Source: Siminovitchia sp047228825
GTDB taxonomy: Bacteria; Bacillota; Bacilli; Bacillales; Bacillaceae_C
DNA length: 64,000 nt
NCBI RefSeq assembly: GCF_047228825.1
Contig: NZ_JBFEGN010000001.1
Coordinates: forward strand, 186,001-250,000
Reading direction: 5' to 3'
This document shows, in pieces, positions 9,101 through 16,440 of this stretch (positions within the stretch are counted from its first letter, which is position 1; the number at the start of each line of letters is the position of its first letter). A model generated the notes under the pieces. It worked only from the letters and a program-made list of their open reading frames with translations, was not told the origin of the DNA and ran no database searches. Made by a program: the position numbers and the translations under genes.

Positions 9101-9757
9101 CTTTTTATCGAGATACATTTGGGCCTTTTCAGCCTGTGCTTTTAATGTCTCCAATTGCCCATCCAATTCATGGAGAATGTCATTCACACGGTTTAAATTG
9201 TCCTCCGTTTCTGCCAGTTTTCCTTCCGCTTTCAATTTGCGCTGCTTATATTTCAGGACACCGGCTGCCTCCTCAAAAATGGTCCGCCTTTCTTCCGGTT
9301 TACTGTTTAAGATTTGATCCACTTTCCCCTGGCTGATAATGGAAAAGGCCTCTCTTCCAAGACCCGAATCGGTAAACAGATCGACAATGTCCCTCAGTCT
9401 GCACCGAGTGCCATTGATAAAAAATTCGCTTTCTCCCGTCCGGTATACGCATCTTTTCACGCTTACCTCATTATAATGAATGGGAAGCAGCCCCGATTCA
9501 TTATCGAGGAGGATGGACACTTCCGCTATATTAAGCGGCTTTCTCGAGTCGCTCCCGGCAAAAATGACATCTTCCATCGTTCCTCCTCGCAAGCTCTTGG
9601 CGGATTGTTCACCAAGCACCCAGCGAAGAGCGTCCGTAATATTGCTCTTGCCGCTTCCATTCGGCCCGACAACCGCTGTTACTCCGGGTACAAAGTCAAT
9701 CGATACCTTCTCGGCGAAAGATTTAAAACCGAATATGGTTAATTGTTTCAAGAACAA
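6197..9757 (-). CDS. smc: Chromosome segregation ATPase SMC
   Basis: SMC condensin ATPase, which with ScpA and ScpB organises and separates chromosomes. The 1186-residue protein has an ABC-type head with Walker A GPNGSGKSN (about residues 32-40). Two long charged coiled-coil arms flank a glycine-rich hinge (about residues 510-670, ending GGSMTGGKSKQ). The C-terminal head has the signature LSGGERSMTA and Walker B VLDEVEAALDEAN (about 1090-1125). A TTG at 9757 is taken as start (MFLKQLTIFGFKSF), because AAGGGAAG precedes it and the resulting length equals that of the B. subtilis protein. It sits between rnc and ftsY, the standard order. Confidence 0.97.
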   Translation of the reverse strand: MFLKQLTIFGFKSFAEKVSIDFVPGVTAVVGPNGSGKSNITDALRWVLGEQSAKSLRGGTMEDVIFAGSDSRKPLNIAEVSILLDNESGLLPIHYNEVSVKRCVYRTGESEFFINGTRCRLRDIVDLFTDSGLGREAFSIISQGKVDQILNSKPEERRTIFEEAAGVLKYKQRKLKAEGKLAETEDNLNRVNDILHELDGQLETLKAQAEKAQMYLDKKRLKEKSEIALTVCQIETLYQEWELANSEWEERTESEKSAANAVQQAEAALAAQRENQDGLDEAISSLQNVLLEVSGQLEKLEGTSQVLQERKKNTNEQIGQLQVSIQEAGSKMQSLKEELETTKKVIQKKDQEMKHIQDELLKKKEELDCFDDQIEATIDSLKSDYVEILNERASEKNRLQYLENQLSQQEIKLKKANENYDKYTEGYQEIKTSLSGKKAKLAHLLQALEDITQQEKDLVEQMDGLKMKMDQQQSILMESYRIADKLKAQKESLESLAEDYAGYFQGVREVLRAKKSVLPGIEGAVAELVDVPKELETAIEIALGSAVQHVIVQSEEDARKAIEFLKINKLGRATFLPLNIVKPKKLQTEQILFLQRHSPFVGLASQLIRFDKKYEPAIENLLGNVIIAKDLQGATQLAKLLQYRFRIVTIDGEVINPGGSMTGGKSKQKRNSLVGRKNEIARYKKELRAVETTISNQKLETDRLKEQLEKHHRLLGEAGKIKKKRLQERQELEKQISQLEINQKNAQDYMALFAMEKKEMTGECSAIQEQMKQVASALENSQRNIARLDKKIEELTKKRNEQRQNKELLAGDISELNTRYAALHEQKLAEETNRARLIQTLKELKNQLEDAKKRLSSLQEESEKLEQNIVDNDQQINVMQRKKEETIREAAHRREERNAIQQSILSIEKEMREIKRKHRQMMNLAKESELKKNRLEMELENYAHILKNEYALSYEQAKAEYPLEETPEEAKGRLERLKSEIREMGSVNIGAIDEYERVNSRYEFLTEQQRDLLKAKGTLEQIMDEMDGEMVKRFGQTFASIQQSFEDVFRSLFGGGRAKLELTAPDDLLNTGVEIVAQPPGKKLQNLSLLSGGERSMTAIALLFSILKVRPVPFCVLDEVEAALDEANVHRFSNYLKEFSQNTQFIVITHRQGTMAGADVLYGVTMQESGVSKLVSVKLEEAKVLA

Positions 9758-9782
9758 TATTTTTCTTCCCTTCAATTTTGAG

Positions 9783-10514
9783 TTACAGCTCGTTCAGTTT
9801 CCCTAAAGCCATTTGAGCGGCATGCTGCTCCGCTTCCTTTTTGGAACGGCCAACGCCTTCTCCGAGCACTTGGCCATTGAGGACTACTTGCGCTTCAAAC
9901 GACCGATTATGGGCAGGACCGTGTTCTTTCAATATTCTATATTCAATCGATCCGGAACCGTCTCTTTGGACGCATTCCTGGAGCTGGCTTTTAAAATCCA
10001 TCACATGAGAAAAAGCACCTTTGTCCACCTTTGGAAAAACGATCTGTTCGAGAAAAGATTTCGTTGTTTCCATACCCCGATCAAGATATAAAGCTCCGAT
10101 AAATGCTTCAAAAGCATCCGCGAGCAATGCGGGCCGCCTTCTTCCGCCAGTCAATTCTTCCCCTTTGCCAAGCAGTACAACTTCACCGAAATTCAATTCA
10201 TTGGCAAAAACAACGAGTGACGGTTCACACACGATGGCGGCACGGAGCTTGGTCAGTTCGCCTTCGCTCATCATCGGATATTTTTCATAAAGGTAATGGG
10301 AAACAGTCAGTTCCAGTACCGCATCCCCCAAAAACTCGAGGCGCTCATTATCTTCATGGGGCTTTTTACGATGCTCATTCACATAGGATGAATGTGTAAA
10401 AGCTTTGATCAGAAGCGCTTCATCGGAAAATTGAATCCCGATCTTTTCCTGAAGCTGCCTGAATTTGGCATGTTTCAATTCCGCCGCTTGTTGTCCTTTT
10501 CTTGGTTTGCGCAT
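9783..10514 (-). CDS. rnc: Ribonuclease III
   Basis: Double-strand-specific endoribonuclease acting in rRNA processing and mRNA or antisense turnover. The 243-residue protein has the RNase III catalytic signature NERLEFLGDAVLEL (about residues 50-63) with the acidic metal ligands. It also has a second acidic site in ALLADAFEAFIGALYLD (about 115-131) and a C-terminal double-stranded-RNA-binding domain (KSQLQECVQRDG...KKEAEQHAAQMALGKL). AAGGTGG lies upstream of two adjacent ATG codons (10517 and 10514). The gene is followed at once by smc. Confidence 0.96.
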   Translation of the reverse strand: MRKPRKGQQAAELKHAKFRQLQEKIGIQFSDEALLIKAFTHSSYVNEHRKKPHEDNERLEFLGDAVLELTVSHYLYEKYPMMSEGELTKLRAAIVCEPSLVVFANELNFGEVVLLGKGEELTGGRRRPALLADAFEAFIGALYLDRGMETTKSFLEQIVFPKVDKGAFSHVMDFKSQLQECVQRDGSGSIEYRILKEHGPAHNRSFEAQVVLNGQVLGEGVGRSKKEAEQHAAQMALGKLNEL

Positions 10515-10548
10515 CATTTCATCCACCTTATCGGAATTTATCAGTAGA

Positions 10549-10575
10549 AAAAGCCCCGTCGGCAATCAACGGGAC
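10549..10575 (-). terminator. Possible terminator between acpP and rnc
   Basis: Downstream of acpP the minus strand reads TCCCGT - nine-base loop - ACGGGG followed by CTTTTTC. The 6-bp stem (one G-T pair) plus a short T run fits a weak intrinsic terminator separating the fatty-acid operon from rnc-smc-ftsY. It lies inside the sequence just before the rnc start, so partial read-through is likely. Confidence 0.5.
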
Positions 10576-10589
10576 ATTCTTTCCAACGA

Positions 10590-10823
10590 TTAACTATTGC
10601 TTTTTATGTAATTGACCGCATCACCGACTGTTGAGATTTTTTCTGCATCCTCATCGGAAATTTCCATATCAAACTCATCTTCAAGTTCCATGACCAGTTC
10701 AACTACATCAAGGGAATCCGCTCCAAGATCATCTCTGAACGAAGCTTCAAGCGTCACTTTGGACTCTTCTACCCCAAGACGGTCAACGATGATTTTCGTC
10801 ACTCGTTCTACAACATCTGCCAT
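10590..10823 (-). CDS. acpP: Acyl carrier protein
   Basis: Carrier protein that holds growing acyl chains on a 4-phosphopantetheine arm during fatty-acid synthesis. The 77-residue acidic protein has the attachment motif GADSLDVVELVMELE (about residues 34-48), with the modified serine in DSL. The ATG at 10823 is chosen because GGAGGTG lies 7 bases upstream; an earlier in-frame ATG has no ribosome binding site. It is the last gene of fapR-plsX-fabD-fabG-acpP. About 160 bp containing an intergenic repeat lie between fabG and acpP. Confidence 0.97.
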   Translation of the reverse strand: MADVVERVTKIIVDRLGVEESKVTLEASFRDDLGADSLDVVELVMELEDEFDMEISDEDAEKISTVGDAVNYIKSNS

Positions 10824-10868
10824 CCGATTCACCTCCCCTCAAGTCATTATAATGGATATCAATGAAAA

Positions 10869-10979
10869 ATAAAGCGAAACTTCAATCAGCAGGGATTCTT
10901 TTTCACTGCCCACTGATTGTTCCCACCTGATCTTTTCGATTTGCCATACGTTTGAGGTGGGAGTTCACTGCCACTGAGG
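10869..10979. repeat. Double-hairpin intergenic repeat, copy B
   Basis: This repeat fills the fabG-acpP gap. It begins with the 23 bp shared with copy A. It then forms a hairpin CAATCAG (10883-10889) / CTGATTG (10913-10919) and a second hairpin TCCCACCT (10921-10928) / AGGTGGGAG (10955-10963), whose loop contains ATCTTTTCGATTT as in copy A. A tail with CTGCCA follows. Because it lies inside the fab operon it is transcribed and may form structured RNA between the fabG and acpP cistrons, which could influence processing or relative expression (inference). Confidence 0.6.
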
Positions 10980-10983
10980 CGCA

Positions 10984-11727
10984 TTACATCGCCATCCCGC
11001 CATCTACACGAATCGTTTGCCCTGTTATGTATTCGGCGTCATCGGAAGCCAAAAACAGAGCCGTTTTCGCTATATGCTTCGCTTCACCGAATTTGGCAAG
11101 CGGTATTTGTTTTAACATTGCTTCTTTCATATCCTCGGGCAATTCGTCTGTCATATCCGTTGTGATGAATCCCGGGGCAATGGCATTGACGGTAATGTTG
11201 CGCGAGGCAAGCTCTCTTGCCGCAGATTTGGTGAGTCCGATGACTCCGGCTTTTGCCGCAACGTAATTCGCCTGACCGGGGTTTCCAATTACGCCGACGA
11301 CGGAAGCAATATTAATAATTCTTCCTGATCTTTGCTTCATCATTTGCCTTGTGACAGCTTTCGTGCAAAGGAATACTCCTTTTAAGTTTATATCGATGAC
11401 ATCATCCCATTCATCTTCTTTCATTCTCATAAGCAGGTTATCCCTCGTAATGCCGGCATTGTTCACAAGAATATCAATGCGCCCAAAACGAGCGATGGCA
11501 TCTTTCACCATAAGTTGTACAGCATCGGCGTTTGATACGTTGCATTGATAAGCAACAGCTTCCCGGCCCATGTCGGTGATCTGGCGCGCGACTTCTTCCG
11601 CTTTTTCTTTACTGCCGGAATAATTGACGACGACATTGGCTCCCTCTTTGGCGAGCACCAGTGCTATTTCCCGGCCTATTCCCCTCGAGGCTCCTGTCAC
11701 GATTGCCGTTTTTCCTTCCAAACGCAC
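10984..11727 (-). CDS. fabG: 3-oxoacyl-[acyl-carrier-protein] reductase FabG
   Basis: NADPH-dependent reductase that performs the first reduction in each round of fatty-acid elongation. The 247-residue short-chain dehydrogenase has the nucleotide motif TGASRGIG (about residues 11-18) and NNAG (about 89-92). The catalytic Ser-Tyr-Lys set lies in INIASVVG and YVAAKAG (about 138-160). The start is GTG at 11727 with GGGGGAAG upstream, right behind the fabD stop (1 bp gap), so translation is coupled. The 3-prime end abuts repeat copy B. Confidence 0.96.
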   Translation of the reverse strand: MRLEGKTAIVTGASRGIGREIALVLAKEGANVVVNYSGSKEKAEEVARQITDMGREAVAYQCNVSNADAVQLMVKDAIARFGRIDILVNNAGITRDNLLMRMKEDEWDDVIDINLKGVFLCTKAVTRQMMKQRSGRIINIASVVGVIGNPGQANYVAAKAGVIGLTKSAARELASRNITVNAIAPGFITTDMTDELPEDMKEAMLKQIPLAKFGEAKHIAKTALFLASDDAEYITGQTIRVDGGMAM

Positions 11728-11728
11728 A

Positions 11729-12670
11729 TCACTTCCCCCTTAAGGCTGCTACAGCAGCGTGTAAACTCTCCGGATCTTGGACCGGCAATGTCTTGACGTT
11801 TCGGTCCACTTTTCTGATGAGTCCGGATAAAACTTTTCCCGGCCCGATTTCCACGAAAGTTCCCACACCAAGTGTGATGAGCTTTTCAACGGTATCTTCC
11901 CAAAGGACCGGCGAATATAATTGTTCAATCAACTTTTCCCGGATCGTGGCGGAATCGGCCGCAGGAGCTGCCGTTACATTGACAACGACCGGGATTTCAG
12001 CATCTTTTACTTGAATGCCATCCAATACGGTTTTAAACTTTTCGGCGGCGGGCTTCATAAGGACAGAATGAAAGGGGCCGCTCACCTGCAATGGAAGGAC
12101 ACGTTTGGCTCCGGCTTCTTTAGCCATATCGGCGGCCTTGTGCACGCCGGCAACGGTGCCGGAAATCACGATCTGACCCGGACAATTCATGTTGGCCAAT
12201 TGAACGGAATCTCCTGCCTCTGTCACTTTTTGACAAATAACATGAAGGGCATTCCGGTCCATTCCCAATATGGCCGCCATTGTCCCTTCCCCGCTTGGAA
12301 CAGCTTCTTCCATATATTCCCCCCGCTTCCTGACTGCATATACCGCATCCTGAAAATCGAGCGAGCCGCTTGCCACCAATGCAGAGTATTCTCCTAAACT
12401 GTGGCCGGCCGTATAATCCGGGCGGATTCCGGCTTCTTCCAGCCCTTTCAGCAAAGCGATGCTCGTTGTCAAAAGGGCCGGCTGGGCGTTAGTTGTAAGC
12501 GTCAGCGTTTCCTGCGGTCCCTCAAAAATAACCTGAGACAGGGAAAATCCCAATGTTTCATCCGCCTTTTCAAATATCCGCTTTGCCCGTTCATTTTGCA
12601 TGGCCATTGCCTGGCCCATGCCTACGGTTTGAGAGCCCTGGCCCGGAAAAACGAAGGCAATTTTCTCCAT
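11729..12670 (-). CDS. fabD: Malonyl-CoA:ACP transacylase FabD
   Basis: Transfers malonyl groups from CoA to acyl carrier protein, supplying the extender for fatty-acid synthesis. The 313-residue protein begins MEKIAFVFPGQGSQTVGMG. It has the nucleophile motif GHSLGEY (about residues 90-96) and the catalytic-histidine region SGPFHS (about 198-203). The ATG at 12670 is chosen for the upstream AAAGGGAGTG; an in-frame ATG further upstream lies close to the end of plsX and lacks a site. It lies between plsX and fabG in the FapR-controlled operon. Confidence 0.96.
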   Translation of the reverse strand: MEKIAFVFPGQGSQTVGMGQAMAMQNERAKRIFEKADETLGFSLSQVIFEGPQETLTLTTNAQPALLTTSIALLKGLEEAGIRPDYTAGHSLGEYSALVASGSLDFQDAVYAVRKRGEYMEEAVPSGEGTMAAILGMDRNALHVICQKVTEAGDSVQLANMNCPGQIVISGTVAGVHKAADMAKEAGAKRVLPLQVSGPFHSVLMKPAAEKFKTVLDGIQVKDAEIPVVVNVTAAPAADSATIREKLIEQLYSPVLWEDTVEKLITLGVGTFVEIGPGKVLSGLIRKVDRNVKTLPVQDPESLHAAVAALRGK

Positions 12671-12689
12671 TTGCTTCACTCCCTTTATG

Positions 12690-13679
12690 TTAACCATTTT
12701 GTTCGGTAATATTGGCTTTAATGGTTCCGGTCACATCATTTCGGATGATGTCAAGCGCTTGGCGAATGGCATGGTAGATGGCATTCGCATTGGAAGAGCC
12801 GTGAGCCTTGATGACCGGTGACTCCAATCCGAAAAGACAGGCGCCGCCATACTCCGTATAATCCATTTGCTCTTTCAGTTCGAGAAGATCCCCCTTGATC
12901 ATCCCGGCCGCCAATTTATTTTTCAGGCTTTTGGTCATCGCCGTTTTCAGCATGGAAAAGAGCGATGCGGCTGTACCTTCAATCGCTTTTAAAACCACAT
13001 TTCCCGTAAATCCATCCGTTACAACGACATCCGCATGGCCTTCAAGCAATTCCCGGGCCTCGATGTTTCCGGTGAAATTCATGTTGGCATTTTTCAGTAA
13101 GCCGTACGTTTTTTTGGTCAGTTCGTTTCCTTTATTCTGTTCAGCGCCAATATTCAATAATGCCACTCTCGGGTTTTCTATCTTTCTGACATTTTCCGCG
13201 TATATTTTTCCCATGCAGGCATATTGAAGCAAATGCTCGGGCTTGGCATCCGCGTTGGCCCCCAAATCAAGCATGACAAACCCTTTTCCGTCAATCGTCG
13301 GAAGTGTCGGGGCCAGAGCGGGCCTTTCCACTCCTTTTATTCTGCCGACGATAAATAATCCCGAAGCCATTAAAGCCCCGGTATTGCCGGCAGATATGCA
13401 TGCATCAGCCTGTCCATCGGCTACAGCCCGGGCCATTTTCACCATGGAAGCGTCTTTTTTGCGGCGCACTGCCTTGACCGGTTCATCTTCTGCGCCGATT
13501 ACTTCCGTTGCATGGACAATTTCAATCCGTTCTTGCTTGTTTAAATGTTTCATAATTTCTTTTTCGTTGCCAAATAAAACAAACGCTGCATCAGTAAAAT
13601 CCCGGGCTGCTTTTTCCACGCCTCGGACAATTTCCCTTGGTGCATGATCGCCGCCCATCGCATCGATTGCAATTTTCAT
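12690..13679 (-). CDS. plsX: Phosphate acyltransferase PlsX
   Basis: Converts acyl-ACP to acyl-phosphate, the donor used by PlsY for phospholipid synthesis. The 329-residue protein begins MKIAIDAMGGDHAPREIV and carries the family blocks SAGNTGALMASG (about residues 95-106) and VTDGFTGNVVLKAIEG (about 222-237). The ATG at 13677-13679 has GGGAG upstream. The much longer frame that is open upstream runs antiparallel to nothing known and overlaps the fapR end, so it was not used. It follows fapR by 16 bp and is co-transcribed with it. Confidence 0.96.
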   Translation of the reverse strand: MKIAIDAMGGDHAPREIVRGVEKAARDFTDAAFVLFGNEKEIMKHLNKQERIEIVHATEVIGAEDEPVKAVRRKKDASMVKMARAVADGQADACISAGNTGALMASGLFIVGRIKGVERPALAPTLPTIDGKGFVMLDLGANADAKPEHLLQYACMGKIYAENVRKIENPRVALLNIGAEQNKGNELTKKTYGLLKNANMNFTGNIEARELLEGHADVVVTDGFTGNVVLKAIEGTAASLFSMLKTAMTKSLKNKLAAGMIKGDLLELKEQMDYTEYGGACLFGLESPVIKAHGSSNANAIYHAIRQALDIIRNDVTGTIKANITEQNG

Positions 13680-13695
13680 CTTCAGTCTCCCTTTT

Positions 13696-14259
13696 TCAAT
13701 GGCTGGAACGATACATTTCAAAAATTCCTCTAAAGCATATTTCGCCGGCTGCGAAACTTTCAACCTCAACAAATGTTCTTTTATCACCTTTTGCACGCTC
13801 GCGGACTTTCGCTTTGGCGACAACTCTTTCGCCTGCTTTAACCGGCCTTGTAAAATGAATGTCTGCTTTGACCGTCAGGGCAACCTCATCATCAATGACT
13901 GCAACAGCCAATGAATTCGCCTGCGCAAACAGATGGTGTCCGCGCACTATGGAGTTTCTTGTAAACGTATGCTCACTTTTTACATCAAAAATGGATATCG
14001 CACTTTTGTCAAGCTGGATATCTATGATATCACCGATCACATCATCGACCGGCAATGATTTTACTTCATTGTCGACATGTTGTTCTGCCACATGCTTAAT
14101 GCGTTCACGCAACTCCGGAATGCCGAGTTCCATCCGGTCAAGCCTGATGGTTTGCACACTGACCGAAAACTGTTCAGCCAATTCTTCATCCGTGACGAAC
14201 GGGTTCGCGCCAATCGTTTGAACGAGAAGCTGCTGGCGGTCTTTTTTCACTGGCTTCAT
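13696..14259 (-). CDS. fapR: Fatty-acid biosynthesis repressor FapR
   Basis: Transcriptional repressor of fatty-acid and phospholipid genes, released from DNA by malonyl-CoA. The 187-residue protein has an N-terminal helix-turn-helix (VTDEELAEQFSVSVQTIRLD, about residues 22-41) and a C-terminal hot-dog-fold effector domain (about 75-187). It leads the operon fapR-plsX-fabD-fabG-acpP and is preceded by its own operator overlapping a good sigma-A promoter, so autoregulation is predicted. The ATG has only a moderate ribosome binding site (GGTGTGAT). Confidence 0.96.
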   Translation of the reverse strand: MKPVKKDRQQLLVQTIGANPFVTDEELAEQFSVSVQTIRLDRMELGIPELRERIKHVAEQHVDNEVKSLPVDDVIGDIIDIQLDKSAISIFDVKSEHTFTRNSIVRGHHLFAQANSLAVAVIDDEVALTVKADIHFTRPVKAGERVVAKAKVRERAKGDKRTFVEVESFAAGEICFRGIFEMYRSSH

Positions 14260-14283
14260 GCATGCATCACACCATTCTCGTTA

Positions 14284-14300
14284 TTAAGACTTGGTATTAA
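14284..14300 (-). promoter_or_regulatory. FapR operator upstream of fapR
   Basis: The minus strand reads TTAATACCAAGTCTTAA, an imperfect palindrome that closely matches the FapR box described upstream of the B. subtilis fapR operon (TTAGTACCTAGTCTTAA as I recall it). It lies immediately downstream of the -10 element, where bound FapR would block transcription start. Malonyl-CoA would relieve this. Confidence 0.85.
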
Positions 14301-14304
14301 TAGT

Positions 14305-14333
14305 AGTATATAAAAAGGTGCAGGATCATGCAA
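14305..14333 (-). promoter_or_regulatory. Sigma-A promoter of the fapR operon
   Basis: TTGCAT (14328-14333) and TATACT (14305-14310) on the minus strand are separated by exactly 17 bp. The FapR box begins 4 bp downstream of the -10. The promoter overlaps the end of recG and lies about 45 bp upstream of the fapR start. Confidence 0.8.
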
Positions 14334-14348
14334 CAGTAATGGAAGATC

Positions 14349-16397
14349 TTAATCTAATTTCTCTCCGGACATGGCTCCCGACTCTTCAAGATAACGTCTG
14401 AGCGGTGCATATTCCTCATCATGCCAAAATTCATCCATTTCAATGAAATGCATTGCATCCATCCGGGCAATTTCCAAAACTTTGTAATCATGAACCATGT
14501 CGGCAACCCGAAACTCGGGCAGGCCGCTCTGCTTCTTGCCGAAGAAATCCCCGGGGCCCCGCAGTTCAAGATCACGTTCGCTCAACACGAACCCGTCGTT
14601 CGTCTCTGTCATGATTTTCATCCGCTCTTTCCCGACTTCATTTTTCGGATCCGCAAGCAAAATGCAATACGATTGCCCGGATCCGCGCCCAACCCGCCCG
14701 CGGAGCTGGTGCAATTGGGAAAGCCCGAACCTTTCTGCATCGTATATGAGCATAAATGTCGCATTCGGAACATTCACCCCCACCTCGACGACGGTAGTAG
14801 ATACAAGCACTTCAATTTTATTTTCGCTGAATGCTTTCATGACTTCCTCTTTTTCCGAAGGCGGCAGGCGCCCATGCATCAATCCCGTCCGGAATCGTCC
14901 TTGAAAATGATTGGCAAGCAGGTTGTATACATCTATCGCATTTTGGACATCCAATTTTTCCGATTCTTCGATCAGGGGGCAAATGACATACGCCTGCCTG
15001 CCTTTTTTCAATTCTTTTTCCATCAGCGAAAGCACCCGGTCCAGCATTTCATGCTTTGCCCAATACGTTTCAACAGGCTTTCTGCCTGCAGGCATCTCGT
15101 CAATGACAGAAACATCCATCTCGCCAAAAACTGTAATGGCCAAAGTGCGGGGAATCGGGGTCGCCGTCATGAATAAGACGTCCGGGTTTTCCCCCTTTTC
15201 TTTTAAAACTCTCCGTTGTTCCACACCGAATCGATGCTGCTCGTCCGTAATGACAAGCCCCAGATTGGAAAAATTCACCTCATCCTGAATCAAGGCATGT
15301 GTTCCAACCAAAATATCAATTTCTCCGCTTTGCAGCCTTTCCAATATTTCCTGCCGGGCCTTCCCTTTCACCGAACTTGTCAACAATTCCAAAGAAAGAT
15401 CCGCACCCGCAAACAATTGATGTAAGGATTCCATGTGCTGCTCAGCCAATATTTCCGTTGGCACCATTAATGCCCCCTGGAATCCTGCCGTATAACTGGC
15501 GTACAATGCTATTGCCGCTACCACCGTCTTTCCCGACCCGACATCCCCCTGAAGCAATCTGTTCATTCTGTACGGTGATTTTAGATCTGCGCATATTTCA
15601 TTGACTGCTTTTTTTTGTGCGTTTGTCAAAGAAAATGGAAGCGTCGAAATAAACTGTTTCAATTGCTTAAGATTGTAGTTTTGGCCGATTCCCTGCAGCT
15701 TTTCCCTTCTTAATTTCCTCAATACTTGCATTTTTAATTGAAACAATAAAAATTCCTCGTAGACAAACCGTCTGCGGGCCTGCTTCATTTCCTCCTCCGA
15801 TTCCGGAAAGTGGATGAATTGCAAAGCATCCCGAATCGGAACCAATTTGTATCGGTCCCTTACCGCTTTTGGAAGAATTTCTTCAACGCCGCTGCCATAT
15901 TTTTCAAGGGCCTCTTTTATATAGCGCCGGAGCGCTTTAACGGTTATTTGCCCTTTAGCCGGATAGACAGGAAGGAATTGCGTGACATGTCTGTGCGGTC
16001 CCAAAATAATGTCGCTGCATGTAATGGTTTGGCGATGCTTGTCCCATTTTCCGGAAACCGTAATAACATCATTCGGCGCCAATTTGCCCTTTAAATACGA
16101 ACGATTGAAAAATACCGCCCTAATTAAATATTGATCAACCAAAAGACGGATCGTCAACCGGTTCTTGTTCTTGCCATAAAATACAAGAGAAGGTTCACTA
16201 TGAACCTTCCCTTCAATCGTCACCCGCTCGTCGTGGTGAACTTCGGCCAAATCACGCAATCTCATGTCATCGTAACGGTAAGGCAGATAGTAAAGCAAAT
16301 CTTGAATGGAGCGGATCCCCATATCGGCAAGCTGGACGGCCGTTTCCTTCCCGATTCCTTTTACTGTTGTGACGTCTGCATTTTGTAAATGGATCAT
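14349..16397 (-). CDS. recG: ATP-dependent DNA helicase RecG
   Basis: Branch-migration helicase that remodels stalled replication forks and Holliday junctions. The 682-residue protein has an N-terminal wedge/OB domain (about 50-150), a superfamily-2 motor with Walker A GDVGSGKT (about 288-295) and DEQH box (about 388-391), and motif VI QLRGRVGRG (about 586-594). The C-terminal block GDFFGKKQSG is also present. The ATG at 16397 (MIHLQNADVTTVKGIG) gives the same length as the B. subtilis protein. GGAGGAAGG lies upstream with a somewhat long spacing. It follows fakA directly. Confidence 0.97.
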   Translation of the reverse strand: MIHLQNADVTTVKGIGKETAVQLADMGIRSIQDLLYYLPYRYDDMRLRDLAEVHHDERVTIEGKVHSEPSLVFYGKNKNRLTIRLLVDQYLIRAVFFNRSYLKGKLAPNDVITVSGKWDKHRQTITCSDIILGPHRHVTQFLPVYPAKGQITVKALRRYIKEALEKYGSGVEEILPKAVRDRYKLVPIRDALQFIHFPESEEEMKQARRRFVYEEFLLFQLKMQVLRKLRREKLQGIGQNYNLKQLKQFISTLPFSLTNAQKKAVNEICADLKSPYRMNRLLQGDVGSGKTVVAAIALYASYTAGFQGALMVPTEILAEQHMESLHQLFAGADLSLELLTSSVKGKARQEILERLQSGEIDILVGTHALIQDEVNFSNLGLVITDEQHRFGVEQRRVLKEKGENPDVLFMTATPIPRTLAITVFGEMDVSVIDEMPAGRKPVETYWAKHEMLDRVLSLMEKELKKGRQAYVICPLIEESEKLDVQNAIDVYNLLANHFQGRFRTGLMHGRLPPSEKEEVMKAFSENKIEVLVSTTVVEVGVNVPNATFMLIYDAERFGLSQLHQLRGRVGRGSGQSYCILLADPKNEVGKERMKIMTETNDGFVLSERDLELRGPGDFFGKKQSGLPEFRVADMVHDYKVLEIARMDAMHFIEMDEFWHDEEYAPLRRYLEESGAMSGEKLD

Positions 16398-16440
16398 GAG
16401 TTGCCAGCCTTCCTCCTTCTGTATATCAACAAAATCGTTT

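Noticed and set aside
12690..13823. Longer plsX start 48 codons upstream
   Set aside because: The extension overlaps fapR; the internal ATG with GGGAG gives the family start MKIAIDAMGGDHAP.
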